From assembly GCF_013141775.1 (NCBI RefSeq), contig NZ_WHOB01000043.1, positions 108,379 through 172,378 on the forward strand: a stretch of DNA of 64,000 nucleotides, in the 5' to 3' direction. Below the pieces are notes generated by a model. That model was not told where the DNA came from. It searched no databases and was given only the letters and a program-made list of their open reading frames with translations. The stretch is from Paenibacillus phytohabitans. Its GTDB lineage: Bacteria; Bacillota; Bacilli; Paenibacillales; Paenibacillaceae. Shown piece by piece: positions 8,690-17,312 of this stretch (position 1 is its first letter; each line of letters opens with the position of its first letter). A program made the translations under genes and the position numbers.

Positions 8690-9772
8690 ATGCAAATTGT
8701 TAAAAGGTTAGACTCCATGCCCAAGATCATCCTGTTCATACTGGCCATTATTATTCTTGCTATCATTATTGCCGGTGTCATTGGTATTATCTACATGAAC
8801 AATTATAAGAATCCCTGGGATAAGAAGCTTGCAGAAGCAGGTATTACAGAGAAAACCTCTCAGGCGGGAAAAGTGAAGTTTAATTATGCCGAGGGACCGG
8901 ACAATGGTCCGCCATTGCTTCTCCTACATGCCCAGCTGCTGGACTGGTATACTTACAGTGAAGCGCTGCCGGAGCTGTCCAAGAAATTCCATGTATTTGC
9001 CGTTGACTATCCGGGTCACGGGAAAACTGTAGTTCCAGATAATTATCCGATGACAGCCAATCAGATAGGAAGTGATCTGGCCACGTTCATAGATACGGTC
9101 ATTCAGGAGCCGGCTTATGTCACGGGCAACTCATCGGGCGGATTATTGACAGCCTGGCTGGCTGCGAATGAACCTGAGCTCGTAAAGGCGATTGTGCTTG
9201 AAGATCCGCCGCTGTTCTCTGCGGAGTATCCTGCAATCAAACAGACGATTGCATACAAGTCATTTACAACCAGCTATAATGCGATACAGAATGGGTATAA
9301 TAACGATTTTCTTATGTATTGGCTGAACGGCAGCAAAACCTTTTTCAAAAATAATGTGGGGCCATTTGCTGAACCTTTAATTGAATTTGCGGTAAATACC
9401 TACAGAAAAGCCAACCCTGGAGATCCGGTTGGAATTGTCTATCTGCCGCCGGTTGTACGGGAATTAATCAGAGGACTTAATTACTATGATCCGCTTTTCG
9501 GCAATGCTTTTTATGAAGGAACCTGGAATGAGGGCTTTGATCATGCGGAGGCTCTGGCAAAAATAAAGTGTCCGGCATTGCTTTTGCAGGCCAATTACAC
9601 CATTACTGCAGAAGGCATACTGGATGGTGCAATGACCCAGGGGCAGGCGGAGCGGGCGGCTTCCATAATTCCTGATGGTGAGTTCCAGCGGGTCGATTCT
9701 TCGCATGTTATTAACCTGGAGCATCCGGATCAATTTGCTGCAATTATTGAAGATTTCTTTTTAGGAGAATAA
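8690..9772 (+). CDS. Membrane-anchored alpha/beta hydrolase
   Basis: 360 residues. One N-terminal membrane segment (about residues 12-36, IILFILAIIILAIIIAG) is followed by an alpha/beta-hydrolase domain, likely outside the cell. GNSSGG (about residue 146) is the nucleophile elbow with catalytic Ser; SSHVINLEHP near the end holds the catalytic His; VDYPGHGKT is the conserved oxyanion-side turn. The substrate is unknown. The start has AAGGAGG at ideal spacing. The marR gene begins 5 bases after the stop, so the two form an operon behind a MarR-like palindrome. Confidence 0.87.
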   Translation: MQIVKRLDSMPKIILFILAIIILAIIIAGVIGIIYMNNYKNPWDKKLAEAGITEKTSQAGKVKFNYAEGPDNGPPLLLLHAQLLDWYTYSEALPELSKKFHVFAVDYPGHGKTVVPDNYPMTANQIGSDLATFIDTVIQEPAYVTGNSSGGLLTAWLAANEPELVKAIVLEDPPLFSAEYPAIKQTIAYKSFTTSYNAIQNGYNNDFLMYWLNGSKTFFKNNVGPFAEPLIEFAVNTYRKANPGDPVGIVYLPPVVRELIRGLNYYDPLFGNAFYEGTWNEGFDHAEALAKIKCPALLLQANYTITAEGILDGAMTQGQAERAASIIPDGEFQRVDSSHVINLEHPDQFAAIIEDFFLGE

Positions 9773-9777
9773 AACAT

Positions 9778-10215
9778 ATGGACATGGACAACACCCGAAT
9801 CATAAGATCCTTTGGAATTCTTAACCGTACATTCTTAAGTTATATCTCCAAGACCCTCATGCACAAGGATCTTTCCTATTCAGACAGTATATTCTTAGTC
9901 AACATTGGCGGCAGGGAAGGGACTTCACAAGAGGAAATAGCCCATTCCCTGGCCATAGACAAGGCTGCTGTTGCACGGTCGGTGAAGAATATGGAGAGTA
10001 AGGGATACATTACTGCCGTGCAGTCCCGGGCTGATAAAAGAGCGAAAGAACTGTACCTGACAGCGTCCGGCAAAGAACTGTATCAATTCATGCAGCAAAT
10101 AAATGATCAGTGGGTTAGTCAGGTTATGCAGGATCTGGATGCTGATGAGGTGGAACGGTTCAATCAAACAATGGCTAAGATCAGTGAACGGGCCAAGAAC
10201 GTTCATAAGCATTGA
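9778..10215 (+). CDS. MarR-family regulator
   Basis: 145 residues with the MarR winged helix: TSQEEIAHSLAIDKAAVARS is the helix-turn-helix, and RADKRAKELYLTASG is the wing with its characteristic basic 'DKR'. MarR proteins are dimeric repressors released by small ligands. It lies immediately after the hydrolase gene and probably controls this operon. AGGAGA in the hydrolase tail serves as ribosome site; an ATG two codons downstream is an alternative start. Confidence 0.9.
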   Translation: MDMDNTRIIRSFGILNRTFLSYISKTLMHKDLSYSDSIFLVNIGGREGTSQEEIAHSLAIDKAAVARSVKNMESKGYITAVQSRADKRAKELYLTASGKELYQFMQQINDQWVSQVMQDLDADEVERFNQTMAKISERAKNVHKH

Positions 10216-10237
10216 TATCTTCATTATATCTTGGACT

Positions 10238-11077
10238 TCACATCATCCCCCGCTTAGCCTTCATGCACTTCAGATTATAGGTGCGGCCGTAGGCTTTGGC
10301 GTATCTGATCATTTGGTCAAGCATACGGGTGTCCTTCAGTTTGGTGAACGGGCAGGGATCGGGGGCGGTATTCACCTCCAGAATCCATGGGCTAAGCCGC
10401 CGGTCTAAAGCGAAATCTACGCCGATTTCATTCAGCGCCGGATAGGCAGAGCTTAACTGAATGGCAGACTTCACGCCAAGTTCGTTCATTTGCGTGATCA
10501 GAGCACTGCGCTTCTTCAGGCTGGTGTGAACGCCAAGCAGTTCCTCGACCGGATATATGGTCCCGCCCTGACTTCCATTCGTAACCACCTTCTGCGGATG
10601 CGCGACGCGTCCTGCCGCTCCTGTAGCTTCCCACTTTCCCTGAGGATTGCGCTGCACCATTACGCGGATATCAAACGGCCGCCCGCCGTATGTCAGAAGA
10701 CGGATGCCCTTCTGTACTAAATAGGATTTCCCTCCGGTCTCCTCCATGATTGCTTGATATGCCTTGTCATAATCAGCGAATGTGCTCACCCGTGTACCTG
10801 CCTGATAGCGGTAGGTGCATTTTTGCGTCACGACAGAATCTCTCCCGCCAGAGCTGCCCCGGCTTGCAGGTGTCCTCTGTTCAACCCGGATCACCCCCTC
10901 GCCAAGTGAGCCGCAGCAGGGCTTAATATATACCATCTGGTATATCTGCAGCATTGCATGCAGAACACTCCGGCTCATTCTTCGTGTGTCCGGGATATGC
11001 CTCTTTAATTCCGGCTTCTCCGCCAGTACTCTTGTCTTCGTCAGTTTACTGGAAATACGGCTGATCTGCTTCTTCAT
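10238..11077 (-). CDS. YheC/YheD-family ATP-grasp protein
   Basis: 279 residues. The ATP-grasp fold is visible in VYIKPCCGSLGEGVIRV (ATP-binding Lys and glycine-rich loop), QKGIRLLTYGGRPFDIRVMVQ, and WILEVNTAPDP (metal-binding Glu/Asn). YheC and YheD of Bacillus are described as endospore coat-associated; their chemistry is unproven, but ATP-grasp enzymes usually ligate a carboxylate to an amine. This copy is shorter than YheC because an N-terminal domain is missing. The ATG has GGAGGG upstream. It is divergent from the adenylation-SbnA gene and convergent with marR. Confidence 0.85.
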   Translation of the reverse strand: MKKQISRISSKLTKTRVLAEKPELKRHIPDTRRMSRSVLHAMLQIYQMVYIKPCCGSLGEGVIRVEQRTPASRGSSGGRDSVVTQKCTYRYQAGTRVSTFADYDKAYQAIMEETGGKSYLVQKGIRLLTYGGRPFDIRVMVQRNPQGKWEATGAAGRVAHPQKVVTNGSQGGTIYPVEELLGVHTSLKKRSALITQMNELGVKSAIQLSSAYPALNEIGVDFALDRRLSPWILEVNTAPDPCPFTKLKDTRMLDQMIRYAKAYGRTYNLKCMKAKRGMM

Positions 11078-11216
11078 CGTAACCCTCCGTCCGGTAGCTT
11101 CTTATAGGCCATAGTACGGCAGAGAGCGGGCTTTTGATTGGGCAGACGTGATGGGCAGAACACACCGGGAGATTGCTACATATGTTATTGAAGGTGTGAA
11201 TCCAAGGGGCTGCGGC

Positions 11217-13454
11217 ATGCAGCCGGAGCAGGAGGCATCCATGATGCTGATGGACAATTGGCGGGATAAAGTACTTGAAGTCATCGGGCAGTTCCCCTGG
11301 TACAAGGGACTCATTAGCAGTGAGACTACGAACTACAGTCTGCAGAATCTTCCCCTGATAACCGCGGACATTCTTGAAACCCATTATTATAGCAGCTCAC
11401 CCGATGCTTCACTCGCCGTATACCGGACATCGGGTACAAGTACAGGCCGGCGCAAGGCTATAGTCTACTCAGAAGAAGATGACGCCCATTATATCAATAT
11501 CAAAACAAAGCTGTTCGGTGAGTTGATTGCAGGCAGCGGATGTACAAGGGCGCTGGCCGATATGGGAACCGGACATGCTGCGAATACGGCGCTGGCCATT
11601 TTCGAACGGCTGGGACTTGTCAGCAGCTCAATCCCCTTCGAGCTGCCGATAGAGCAGCATATCGAGCGGATTCAGACATTTAAGCCCGACCTGCTGTATA
11701 CGATGCCCTCTATCCTGGACCATATCGTATATGCTGCTGAAGATCCGCGTTCGCTCGGAATCCGCAAGATCATTCTGGTCGGTGAGATCGCTACTGTGGA
11801 GTGGCAGCGGAATATGGCCCGGCTGTTCGGCCTTAAGCCGCAGGACATTACCGATACGTACGGGTCTATTGAAATGGGCACCATCGCGTACTATTCGCAT
11901 GATCTGGGCCGGTATATCTTTGCTGACGGAATTGTTGCGGAAGCCATCGGAACTGAGGCGTTAGGGGAAGGGCTGGACCCTCTGGGAGTTGGCGAAGGCA
12001 TCCTGGTGCTTAGCTCAACAGTCCGCAGGCTGCTGCCCGCCATCCGTTTTGTCACCTACGATGTCGTAAGGGATTTCAGGACAGTGAAGATAGACGGGAC
12101 GGAGAAGCAGAGCTTCGGGTCCATCGTCAAACGGGTGGGCCGCGAGCTGAAGCACGGGGAGAAGATCAGCATCTACGATATTGAACAGGTGGTCTATCGT
12201 CATCTCCAGGATGCAATGATCCGGGTCCAGGTCAGCAATAATGCATTAACTGTGTATATCCAGAGCAGATCTGCGGTTCCATCCGCAGTTCCGGCGATCA
12301 GGGAAGAAATCAGGGAATGCATTCCGGAAATCGGTCTGATGATCCGCAATCATCTGCTTGACGATATCGAGGTCATTCTGGCAGCAGACGGCGGGAAGCT
12401 CCAGACCGGACAGGTGAAGAACAAGAAGCTGTATTATCAGAAGGATGGAGTCAATGACAGGGCAGAGCTGAACCTGGACACCGGTATCTTGTCGGCCATC
12501 GGCAGGACGCCATTGATCAGGCTGGACCATCTGTTTCCGCGAGGCGGGTTCAGCGTCTACGCGAAGCTGGAGCTGATGAACCCGGGAGGAAGCGCGAAAG
12601 ACCGTCCGGCACTGTGGATGATCCGGGAGGCTTGGAAGGAAGGTCTCATCGGGCCGGGTACAGTCATCATTGAATCAAGTTCGGGAAATATGGCGATCAG
12701 CCTGGCTATGATCTGCAAATATCTGGGGATGAGCTTCATCAGCGTTGTGGATTCCAGGACGACAGAGGTGAATCTTCAGATTCTGAAGGCCCTGGACGCA
12801 ACCATCGATTATGTTGCCTGTCCCGATCCCGAAACAGGGGAATTTCTGCCGGCCAGACTGAAGCGAGTGCAGCAGCTGCTCGCGGAGGTACCGGGCAGCT
12901 ACTGGCCGAACCAGTATGCGAACCCCAATAATTATCTGTCCCATTATCATACAACCATGAAAGAGATCGTGGCTGAGCTTGGACAGGTGGATTATCTGTT
13001 CTGCGCTGTCAGTACATGCGGGACGATCCGCGGGCTTGCAGAATACGTGAAGGACAACGGGCTGCAGACCCGGATTGTGGCTGTTGATGCAGCAGGCAGC
13101 GCAATTTTTGGCGGCAATCAGGAGAAACGGCGGTTCCCCGGCCTTGGTGCCGGTATTGTGCCGCCTTTTTGCAGAACAGATCTGATTGACCATATTGTGC
13201 ATGTTACTGATTCCGATATGGTTCAGGGCTGCCGCGCGCTTGCGCGGAAGGAATCGGTTCTGGCCGGAGCGTCCTCCGGGGCAGTGCTTGCGGCTATCCG
13301 GCAGATGAAGCAGCAGCTCCCTTCCGGAGCTGTCTGCGCCGCTATACTGCATGATAAGGGTGAACGTTATCTCGATACGGTATTCTCGGATTCCTGGGTT
13401 CAGAGCCAGTTCGGACAGCAGCTGCCGCCAGCAGATGAAGAGTTCCTAACTTGA
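11217..13454 (+). CDS. Fusion: adenylate-forming domain + SbnA-like 2,3-diaminopropionate synthase
   Basis: Two enzymes in one chain of about 745 residues. Residues about 1-400 are an adenylate-forming domain of the PaaK type: TSGTSTGRRK (about 70-79) is the phosphate loop, DTYGSIEMG the acid-activating motif, and GKLQTGQVKNKK the late Lys motif. Residues about 415-745 are a cysteine-synthase-fold PLP enzyme: MNPGGSAKDRPA with PLP Lys at about 461, ESSSGNMAIS, and KESVLAGASSGAVLA. It matches SbnA, which joins O-phosphoserine and glutamate in Dap synthesis. I prefer the ATG at 11217 (AAGGGG, 7 bases upstream); the frame opens at a GTG at 11148. SbnB follows 20 bases later. No carrier domain is seen, so the acid activated is unknown. 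Confidence 0.85.
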   Translation: MQPEQEASMMLMDNWRDKVLEVIGQFPWYKGLISSETTNYSLQNLPLITADILETHYYSSSPDASLAVYRTSGTSTGRRKAIVYSEEDDAHYINIKTKLFGELIAGSGCTRALADMGTGHAANTALAIFERLGLVSSSIPFELPIEQHIERIQTFKPDLLYTMPSILDHIVYAAEDPRSLGIRKIILVGEIATVEWQRNMARLFGLKPQDITDTYGSIEMGTIAYYSHDLGRYIFADGIVAEAIGTEALGEGLDPLGVGEGILVLSSTVRRLLPAIRFVTYDVVRDFRTVKIDGTEKQSFGSIVKRVGRELKHGEKISIYDIEQVVYRHLQDAMIRVQVSNNALTVYIQSRSAVPSAVPAIREEIRECIPEIGLMIRNHLLDDIEVILAADGGKLQTGQVKNKKLYYQKDGVNDRAELNLDTGILSAIGRTPLIRLDHLFPRGGFSVYAKLELMNPGGSAKDRPALWMIREAWKEGLIGPGTVIIESSSGNMAISLAMICKYLGMSFISVVDSRTTEVNLQILKALDATIDYVACPDPETGEFLPARLKRVQQLLAEVPGSYWPNQYANPNNYLSHYHTTMKEIVAELGQVDYLFCAVSTCGTIRGLAEYVKDNGLQTRIVAVDAAGSAIFGGNQEKRRFPGLGAGIVPPFCRTDLIDHIVHVTDSDMVQGCRALARKESVLAGASSGAVLAAIRQMKQQLPSGAVCAAILHDKGERYLDTVFSDSWVQSQFGQQLPPADEEFLT

Positions 13455-13474
13455 ACGCATAAGGAGGAGACAGG

Positions 13475-14440
13475 TTGCTGTACTTAAATGACCAGGATCT
13501 GCGGGCAGTGGGCCTGAATTGGGCTGCTCTTGCAGAATCAGCAGAAGCTGCGGTGCACCTCATCCATTCCGGTGATTATGTGCAGCCGGTAAAGCCCTAC
13601 CTGAGGTACAAGAATCCCCGTAACCGGATCATTGCCATGCCGGCTTATGCCGGGGGGAATGTCAATACAGCCGGGATCAAATGGATTTCCAGCTTTCCTG
13701 ACAATATCAGGTCGGGTCTCCCGCGTGCGCATAGTATCATCGTATTAAATGACCAGGGTACGGGCCAGCCCACAGCTATTCTGAACTCGCCGCTTCCCAG
13801 CATCGTCAGAACGGCTTCTGTCAGCGGGCTGATGATCCGTCATGTGCTGCAGAGCCGTTCAATGGAGCGGATTCAGCTTGGCATTATCGGCTGGGGGCCT
13901 ATCGGGCAATATCATTGTCAGATGGCTATGGCTCTGTTCGGTGACCGGATTGAACGGATCCGTATCTACGATATACGGGGAGCAGACTTGTCAGGAATTC
14001 CATCTCTATACATGGAGCGGATGGAAGTGGCAGAGACGTGGGCGGATGTCTACTTGCATTCTAATATTCTCATCACCTGTACAGTGTCCGATCAGCGGTA
14101 TATTGATATTCCCCCCGCCAAAGGCATGCTGCTGCTGAATGTTTCACTGCGTGATTACAAGCCGGAGGCGCTGGCTTCACTGAAAGCGATCATCGTCGAC
14201 GACTGGGAGGAAGTATGCCGGGAGAATACGGATATCGAGCAGCTTCACCTGGAACAGGGGCTGACCCGTTCCGGAACACAGACGCTTGCCGATGTCGTCT
14301 GCCGCCGCAGTCTCAGTACATTCGCCGCCGATGATCCAATCCTCTTCTGTCCGATGGGCATGGCTGTTTTTGATATCGCTGTGGCGGTGCATTATGTTAA
14401 AAAGGCGAGAGAAATGGGGATTGGGACTGAGCTGGCTTAA
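13475..14440 (+). CDS. sbnB: SbnB-like 2,3-diaminopropionate synthase, second enzyme
   Basis: 321 residues of the ornithine cyclodeaminase/mu-crystallin family. GIIGWGPIGQYH (about 136-147) is the Rossmann NAD-binding turn; RIIAMPAY and AGIKWISSFPDN are conserved substrate-site blocks. SbnB of staphyloferrin B synthesis oxidises and hydrolyses the SbnA product (ACEGA) to 2,3-diaminopropionate and 2-oxoglutarate. Placement straight after an SbnA-type domain supports that role over ornithine cyclodeamination. The start is TTG at 13475, set by AAGGAGGAG about 7 bases upstream. No terminator is seen before gerKA. Confidence 0.87.
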   Translation: MLYLNDQDLRAVGLNWAALAESAEAAVHLIHSGDYVQPVKPYLRYKNPRNRIIAMPAYAGGNVNTAGIKWISSFPDNIRSGLPRAHSIIVLNDQGTGQPTAILNSPLPSIVRTASVSGLMIRHVLQSRSMERIQLGIIGWGPIGQYHCQMAMALFGDRIERIRIYDIRGADLSGIPSLYMERMEVAETWADVYLHSNILITCTVSDQRYIDIPPAKGMLLLNVSLRDYKPEALASLKAIIVDDWEEVCRENTDIEQLHLEQGLTRSGTQTLADVVCRRSLSTFAADDPILFCPMGMAVFDIAVAVHYVKKAREMGIGTELA

Positions 14441-14474
14441 ACGGTGAATGTCCTGGATCTATGCATAATTTCGT

Positions 14475-14502
14475 CCCCTCCAGCAAATACCAACAGGAGG
14501 GG
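14475..14502 (+). promoter_or_regulatory. Hairpin covering the gerKA ribosome binding site
   Basis: CCCCTCC (14475-14481) is perfectly complementary to GGAGGGG (14496-14502), with a 14-base loop. The right arm is the Shine-Dalgarno sequence of gerKA. No T run follows, so this is not a terminator. It could lower or condition translation. Confidence 0.5.
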
Positions 14503-14514
14503 GATGGATGCCGC

Positions 14515-16026
14515 ATGGAACAACAACAAACAGCCAAAGAGCATAATGAGCCAGAGAGATTGTATCCGGATCTTGCGTTCAACGTAGAACGGATGGAGCT
14601 GGAGTTTCTGGGCTGCTCTGATATTATGTACCGGAATTGCAGCATTGACGGGACCAACCGGGCAACACTGATCTATGTGGACGGGATGTGCGATACGCAT
14701 GCCGTGGATGAATTTGTGCTGCAGCCGCTGCTGGAGCATTTCCGCAGAAGCACTAAGGTCAATGAAGGCAGAGAGGCAGAGCTGAAGGAGGTCTTTATTC
14801 CGACGCTGCAAATCCGCATAGTCTATGATACGAAGGAAGTCATCCAGGCCGTACTGCGCGGGGAGACGGTCATTTTCACAGAGGGCAACGCTTTTGCGAT
14901 GGTGGCCAGTCTGATCAAGATGGAGAAACGTTCGATTGAGGAGGCTACCTCGGAGAAGGTCGTCCGCGGCCCGCGGGATGCATTCATGGAAACGCTGCGG
15001 ACCAATACCTCGCTCCTCCGGCGGCGTATCCGCTCCTCCAAGCTGAAGCTGGAAAGTATGACACTCGGCAGTATCACGGAAACGGATATTGTAATCGGCT
15101 ATATGGAGGGGATCGTCAAGGAGAGCCTGATCAAGGAAGTGAGAGCCCGTCTGCAAAAAATCCAAATTGACGGGGTCATTCATTCCAGCAATATCGAAGA
15201 ATACATTGAGGATAACGTATTCTCGCCTTTTCCGCAGATTCAGAATACCGAGCGGCCCGACGTGGCGGTCTCCAGCCTGCTGGAAGGCAAGGTTATTATT
15301 ATTACGGACAACACGCCGTTTGTGCTCATCGTTCCAATGACTTATTGGTCCGGGCTGCAGGCTGTAGATGATTATACCGACAGATTTATGTATGCCACCT
15401 TTGTGCGCTGGATCAGATATACCTTCGTCCATACTTCACTTTTATTGCCTTCCCTTTACGTGGCATTGACCACTTACCATCTGCAGGTCGTGCCTACACC
15501 GCTCGTGGTCAGTATTGCCTTTGCCAGAGAAGGCGTTCCACTTCCGGCAGTGTTTGAGGCTCTGATTATGGAGTTTATCTTCGAGGGTCTGCGTGAAGCG
15601 GGAATCAGGCTGCCCCAGCAGGTAGGGCCTGCGGTGAGTATTGCCGGAGCCCTTGTTATTGGACAAGCGGTAGTAGCTGCGGGAATCATATCTACACCCA
15701 TGGTAATCATTGTGTCTCTGACGGGGATCGCTTCTTTTGCTTTTCCGCTGTATAACCTGGGAGCTGCCTACCGGATGCTCCGGTTTCCTCTGCTCATTGC
15801 CGCCGGAATTCTCGGCTTCTATGGAATTGTATTGTTTCTGATTATGCTTTCGGTGCATATGGTGACGCTGAAGCCGTTTGGTATACCTTATATGGCGCCT
15901 TATGCGCCGCTGTCCATGGAGAATCTGAATGATGTGCTTGTACGTGCACCCAAATATAAGATGCGCAGGCTGATGCCATGGCTGACCAATGGCAAGACTG
16001 AGCGGTTCCCCAAACGCACCAAATAA
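14515..16026 (+). CDS. gerKA: GerA/GerKA-family spore germination protein
   Basis: About 503 residues. A hydrophilic N-terminal region (about 1-285, including the conserved VDGMCD and the EGNAFAMVAS region) precedes a membrane region of several helices (about 290-470) and a short basic tail. This is the A subunit of germinant receptors in the inner spore membrane, which work with B and C subunits to trigger germination on nutrients. The frame opens at an ATG at 14461 without a ribosome site; GGAGGGGG fits the ATG at 14515 better. gerKC follows after 23 bases. Confidence 0.93.
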   Translation: MEQQQTAKEHNEPERLYPDLAFNVERMELEFLGCSDIMYRNCSIDGTNRATLIYVDGMCDTHAVDEFVLQPLLEHFRRSTKVNEGREAELKEVFIPTLQIRIVYDTKEVIQAVLRGETVIFTEGNAFAMVASLIKMEKRSIEEATSEKVVRGPRDAFMETLRTNTSLLRRRIRSSKLKLESMTLGSITETDIVIGYMEGIVKESLIKEVRARLQKIQIDGVIHSSNIEEYIEDNVFSPFPQIQNTERPDVAVSSLLEGKVIIITDNTPFVLIVPMTYWSGLQAVDDYTDRFMYATFVRWIRYTFVHTSLLLPSLYVALTTYHLQVVPTPLVVSIAFAREGVPLPAVFEALIMEFIFEGLREAGIRLPQQVGPAVSIAGALVIGQAVVAAGIISTPMVIIVSLTGIASFAFPLYNLGAAYRMLRFPLLIAAGILGFYGIVLFLIMLSVHMVTLKPFGIPYMAPYAPLSMENLNDVLVRAPKYKMRRLMPWLTNGKTERFPKRTK

Positions 16027-16049
16027 CCGGCAGGAAGGGACGGGGGCAT

Positions 16050-17312
16050 ATGTTCAGGAAAATAAGCTCTGTATTCCTCGCCTTATCCCTGATTCTGACC
16101 GGCTGCTGGGACCGTCAGGAATTGAACGACCAGGCAATTGTCCTGGGCTGGGGCATGGACTTGATGGAGAACGGAGAATATCTGGCTACGGCCAATCTTG
16201 TGCTGCCGCTGGTATCCAAATCAGGCGGTCAGGAAAGCGGAGGACAGAGCAGCACATCCGGGTTCATGACCGAAAGTGCCTTCGGCAAGAACAACAGGGA
16301 TGCCGAACAGAATATGCAGAGAAAGCTTTCGCGGGTACTGTTTCCGGGACACCGGCGGAATATCTTCATCGGGGAGAAGCTGGCGGAGAAGGGGGTCTTC
16401 TCCATCATGGACGAGTATGGCCGAAGCCCGATGGTCCGCCCGCGGTCGAATATTTTTGTTGTCAAGGGCGGGACTGCGCAGGAGGCGATGAGCATTGCTT
16501 ATCAGCTTGAAGCCAATCCGGCAATTGCCGTGCAGAAGATTCAGGAGAAAAGCGGGGCACCCATCAGCCGCTCACTGCTGGACTTCTTCATCATGGCCAA
16601 TGGCACCGGTTGCGGCGTCATGCCTGCACTCTCGATTGAAACTCCGGAAGTAAATACGGACAAGAAGACACCGGAGGATAGCCCGCCGCAGACGACCTTA
16701 AGCTTATATGGGGCGGCTGTTTTTAATGAGAAGCTGAAGCTGGCGGGATATCTGAATTATGATGAATTCTGGGTCAGACTCTGGATTACGAACCGGCTGG
16801 CCTTCCGGAATTTCACTACAATTATCAACTCTATTGATGCCGACAAGCCGGGGGGAGCGGCAGCGGATGCCCTCTCTGGAGCAACCAGGGGCAAGACCGT
16901 GAGCATTAATGTGGACACCTTCAAGAGTCAGATTACGCCGGTTATGACCGGAGCTCTGCCCAAATTCCGGATTCTGCTGGAGGGAAAGGGGTTCATTGAA
17001 GAGAATAATTCACCGCTGAATCTCTCGAGGCCGGACAATGTGCAAAAGGTCGAAGCCCGGATGAATCAATACCTTGAAGCGAGGATTAAGAAAGTCTTAA
17101 CCAAAGTGCAGAAGGATTTCAAATGTGATATCTTCGGTTTCGGAGATACGATTCATCACCGCCATCCGTATCAGTGGAAGAAGCTTGCTGCGGATTGGGA
17201 CACGATCTTTCCGGATATTGATATGGACATTACCGTTAAGCTGAACCTCACCGGAACAGGCCTGACAGGACAATCGCTGCTTCCAACGAGAGACGGCGGT
17301 GAAGAGAAATGA
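16050..17312 (+). CDS. gerKC: Ger(x)C-family spore germination lipoprotein
   Basis: 420 residues. The signal peptide ends in the lipobox LTGC (Cys about residue 18) followed by WDRQELND, the signature start of Ger(x)C proteins. The C-terminal half has the GerC fold (conserved stretch KVEARMNQYLEARIKKVLTKVQ). It is the lipid-anchored C subunit of the germinant receptor on the outer face of the inner spore membrane. It lies between the A and B genes and overlaps gerKB by four bases (ATGA), implying coupled translation. Confidence 0.93.
   Translation: MFRKISSVFLALSLILTGCWDRQELNDQAIVLGWGMDLMENGEYLATANLVLPLVSKSGGQESGGQSSTSGFMTESAFGKNNRDAEQNMQRKLSRVLFPGHRRNIFIGEKLAEKGVFSIMDEYGRSPMVRPRSNIFVVKGGTAQEAMSIAYQLEANPAIAVQKIQEKSGAPISRSLLDFFIMANGTGCGVMPALSIETPEVNTDKKTPEDSPPQTTLSLYGAAVFNEKLKLAGYLNYDEFWVRLWITNRLAFRNFTTIINSIDADKPGGAAADALSGATRGKTVSINVDTFKSQITPVMTGALPKFRILLEGKGFIEENNSPLNLSRPDNVQKVEARMNQYLEARIKKVLTKVQKDFKCDIFGFGDTIHHRHPYQWKKLAADWDTIFPDIDMDITVKLNLTGTGLTGQSLLPTRDGGEEK

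Noticed and set aside
12675..13352. Minus-strand open frame (225 codons) opposite the SbnA-like domain
   Set aside because: Shadow of a G+C-rich coding region; Cys/His/Arg-rich composition and no start signal.
14444..14470. Possible sigma-G promoter before gerKA (GAATG ... CATAATT)
   Set aside because: The spacing between the two elements is only 13 bases, too short for a sigma-G promoter.
14437..15432. Long minus-strand open frame (331 codons) opposite gerKA
   Set aside because: It is antisense to a gene with clear family motifs, has no ribosome site, and its translation shows no recognisable domain.
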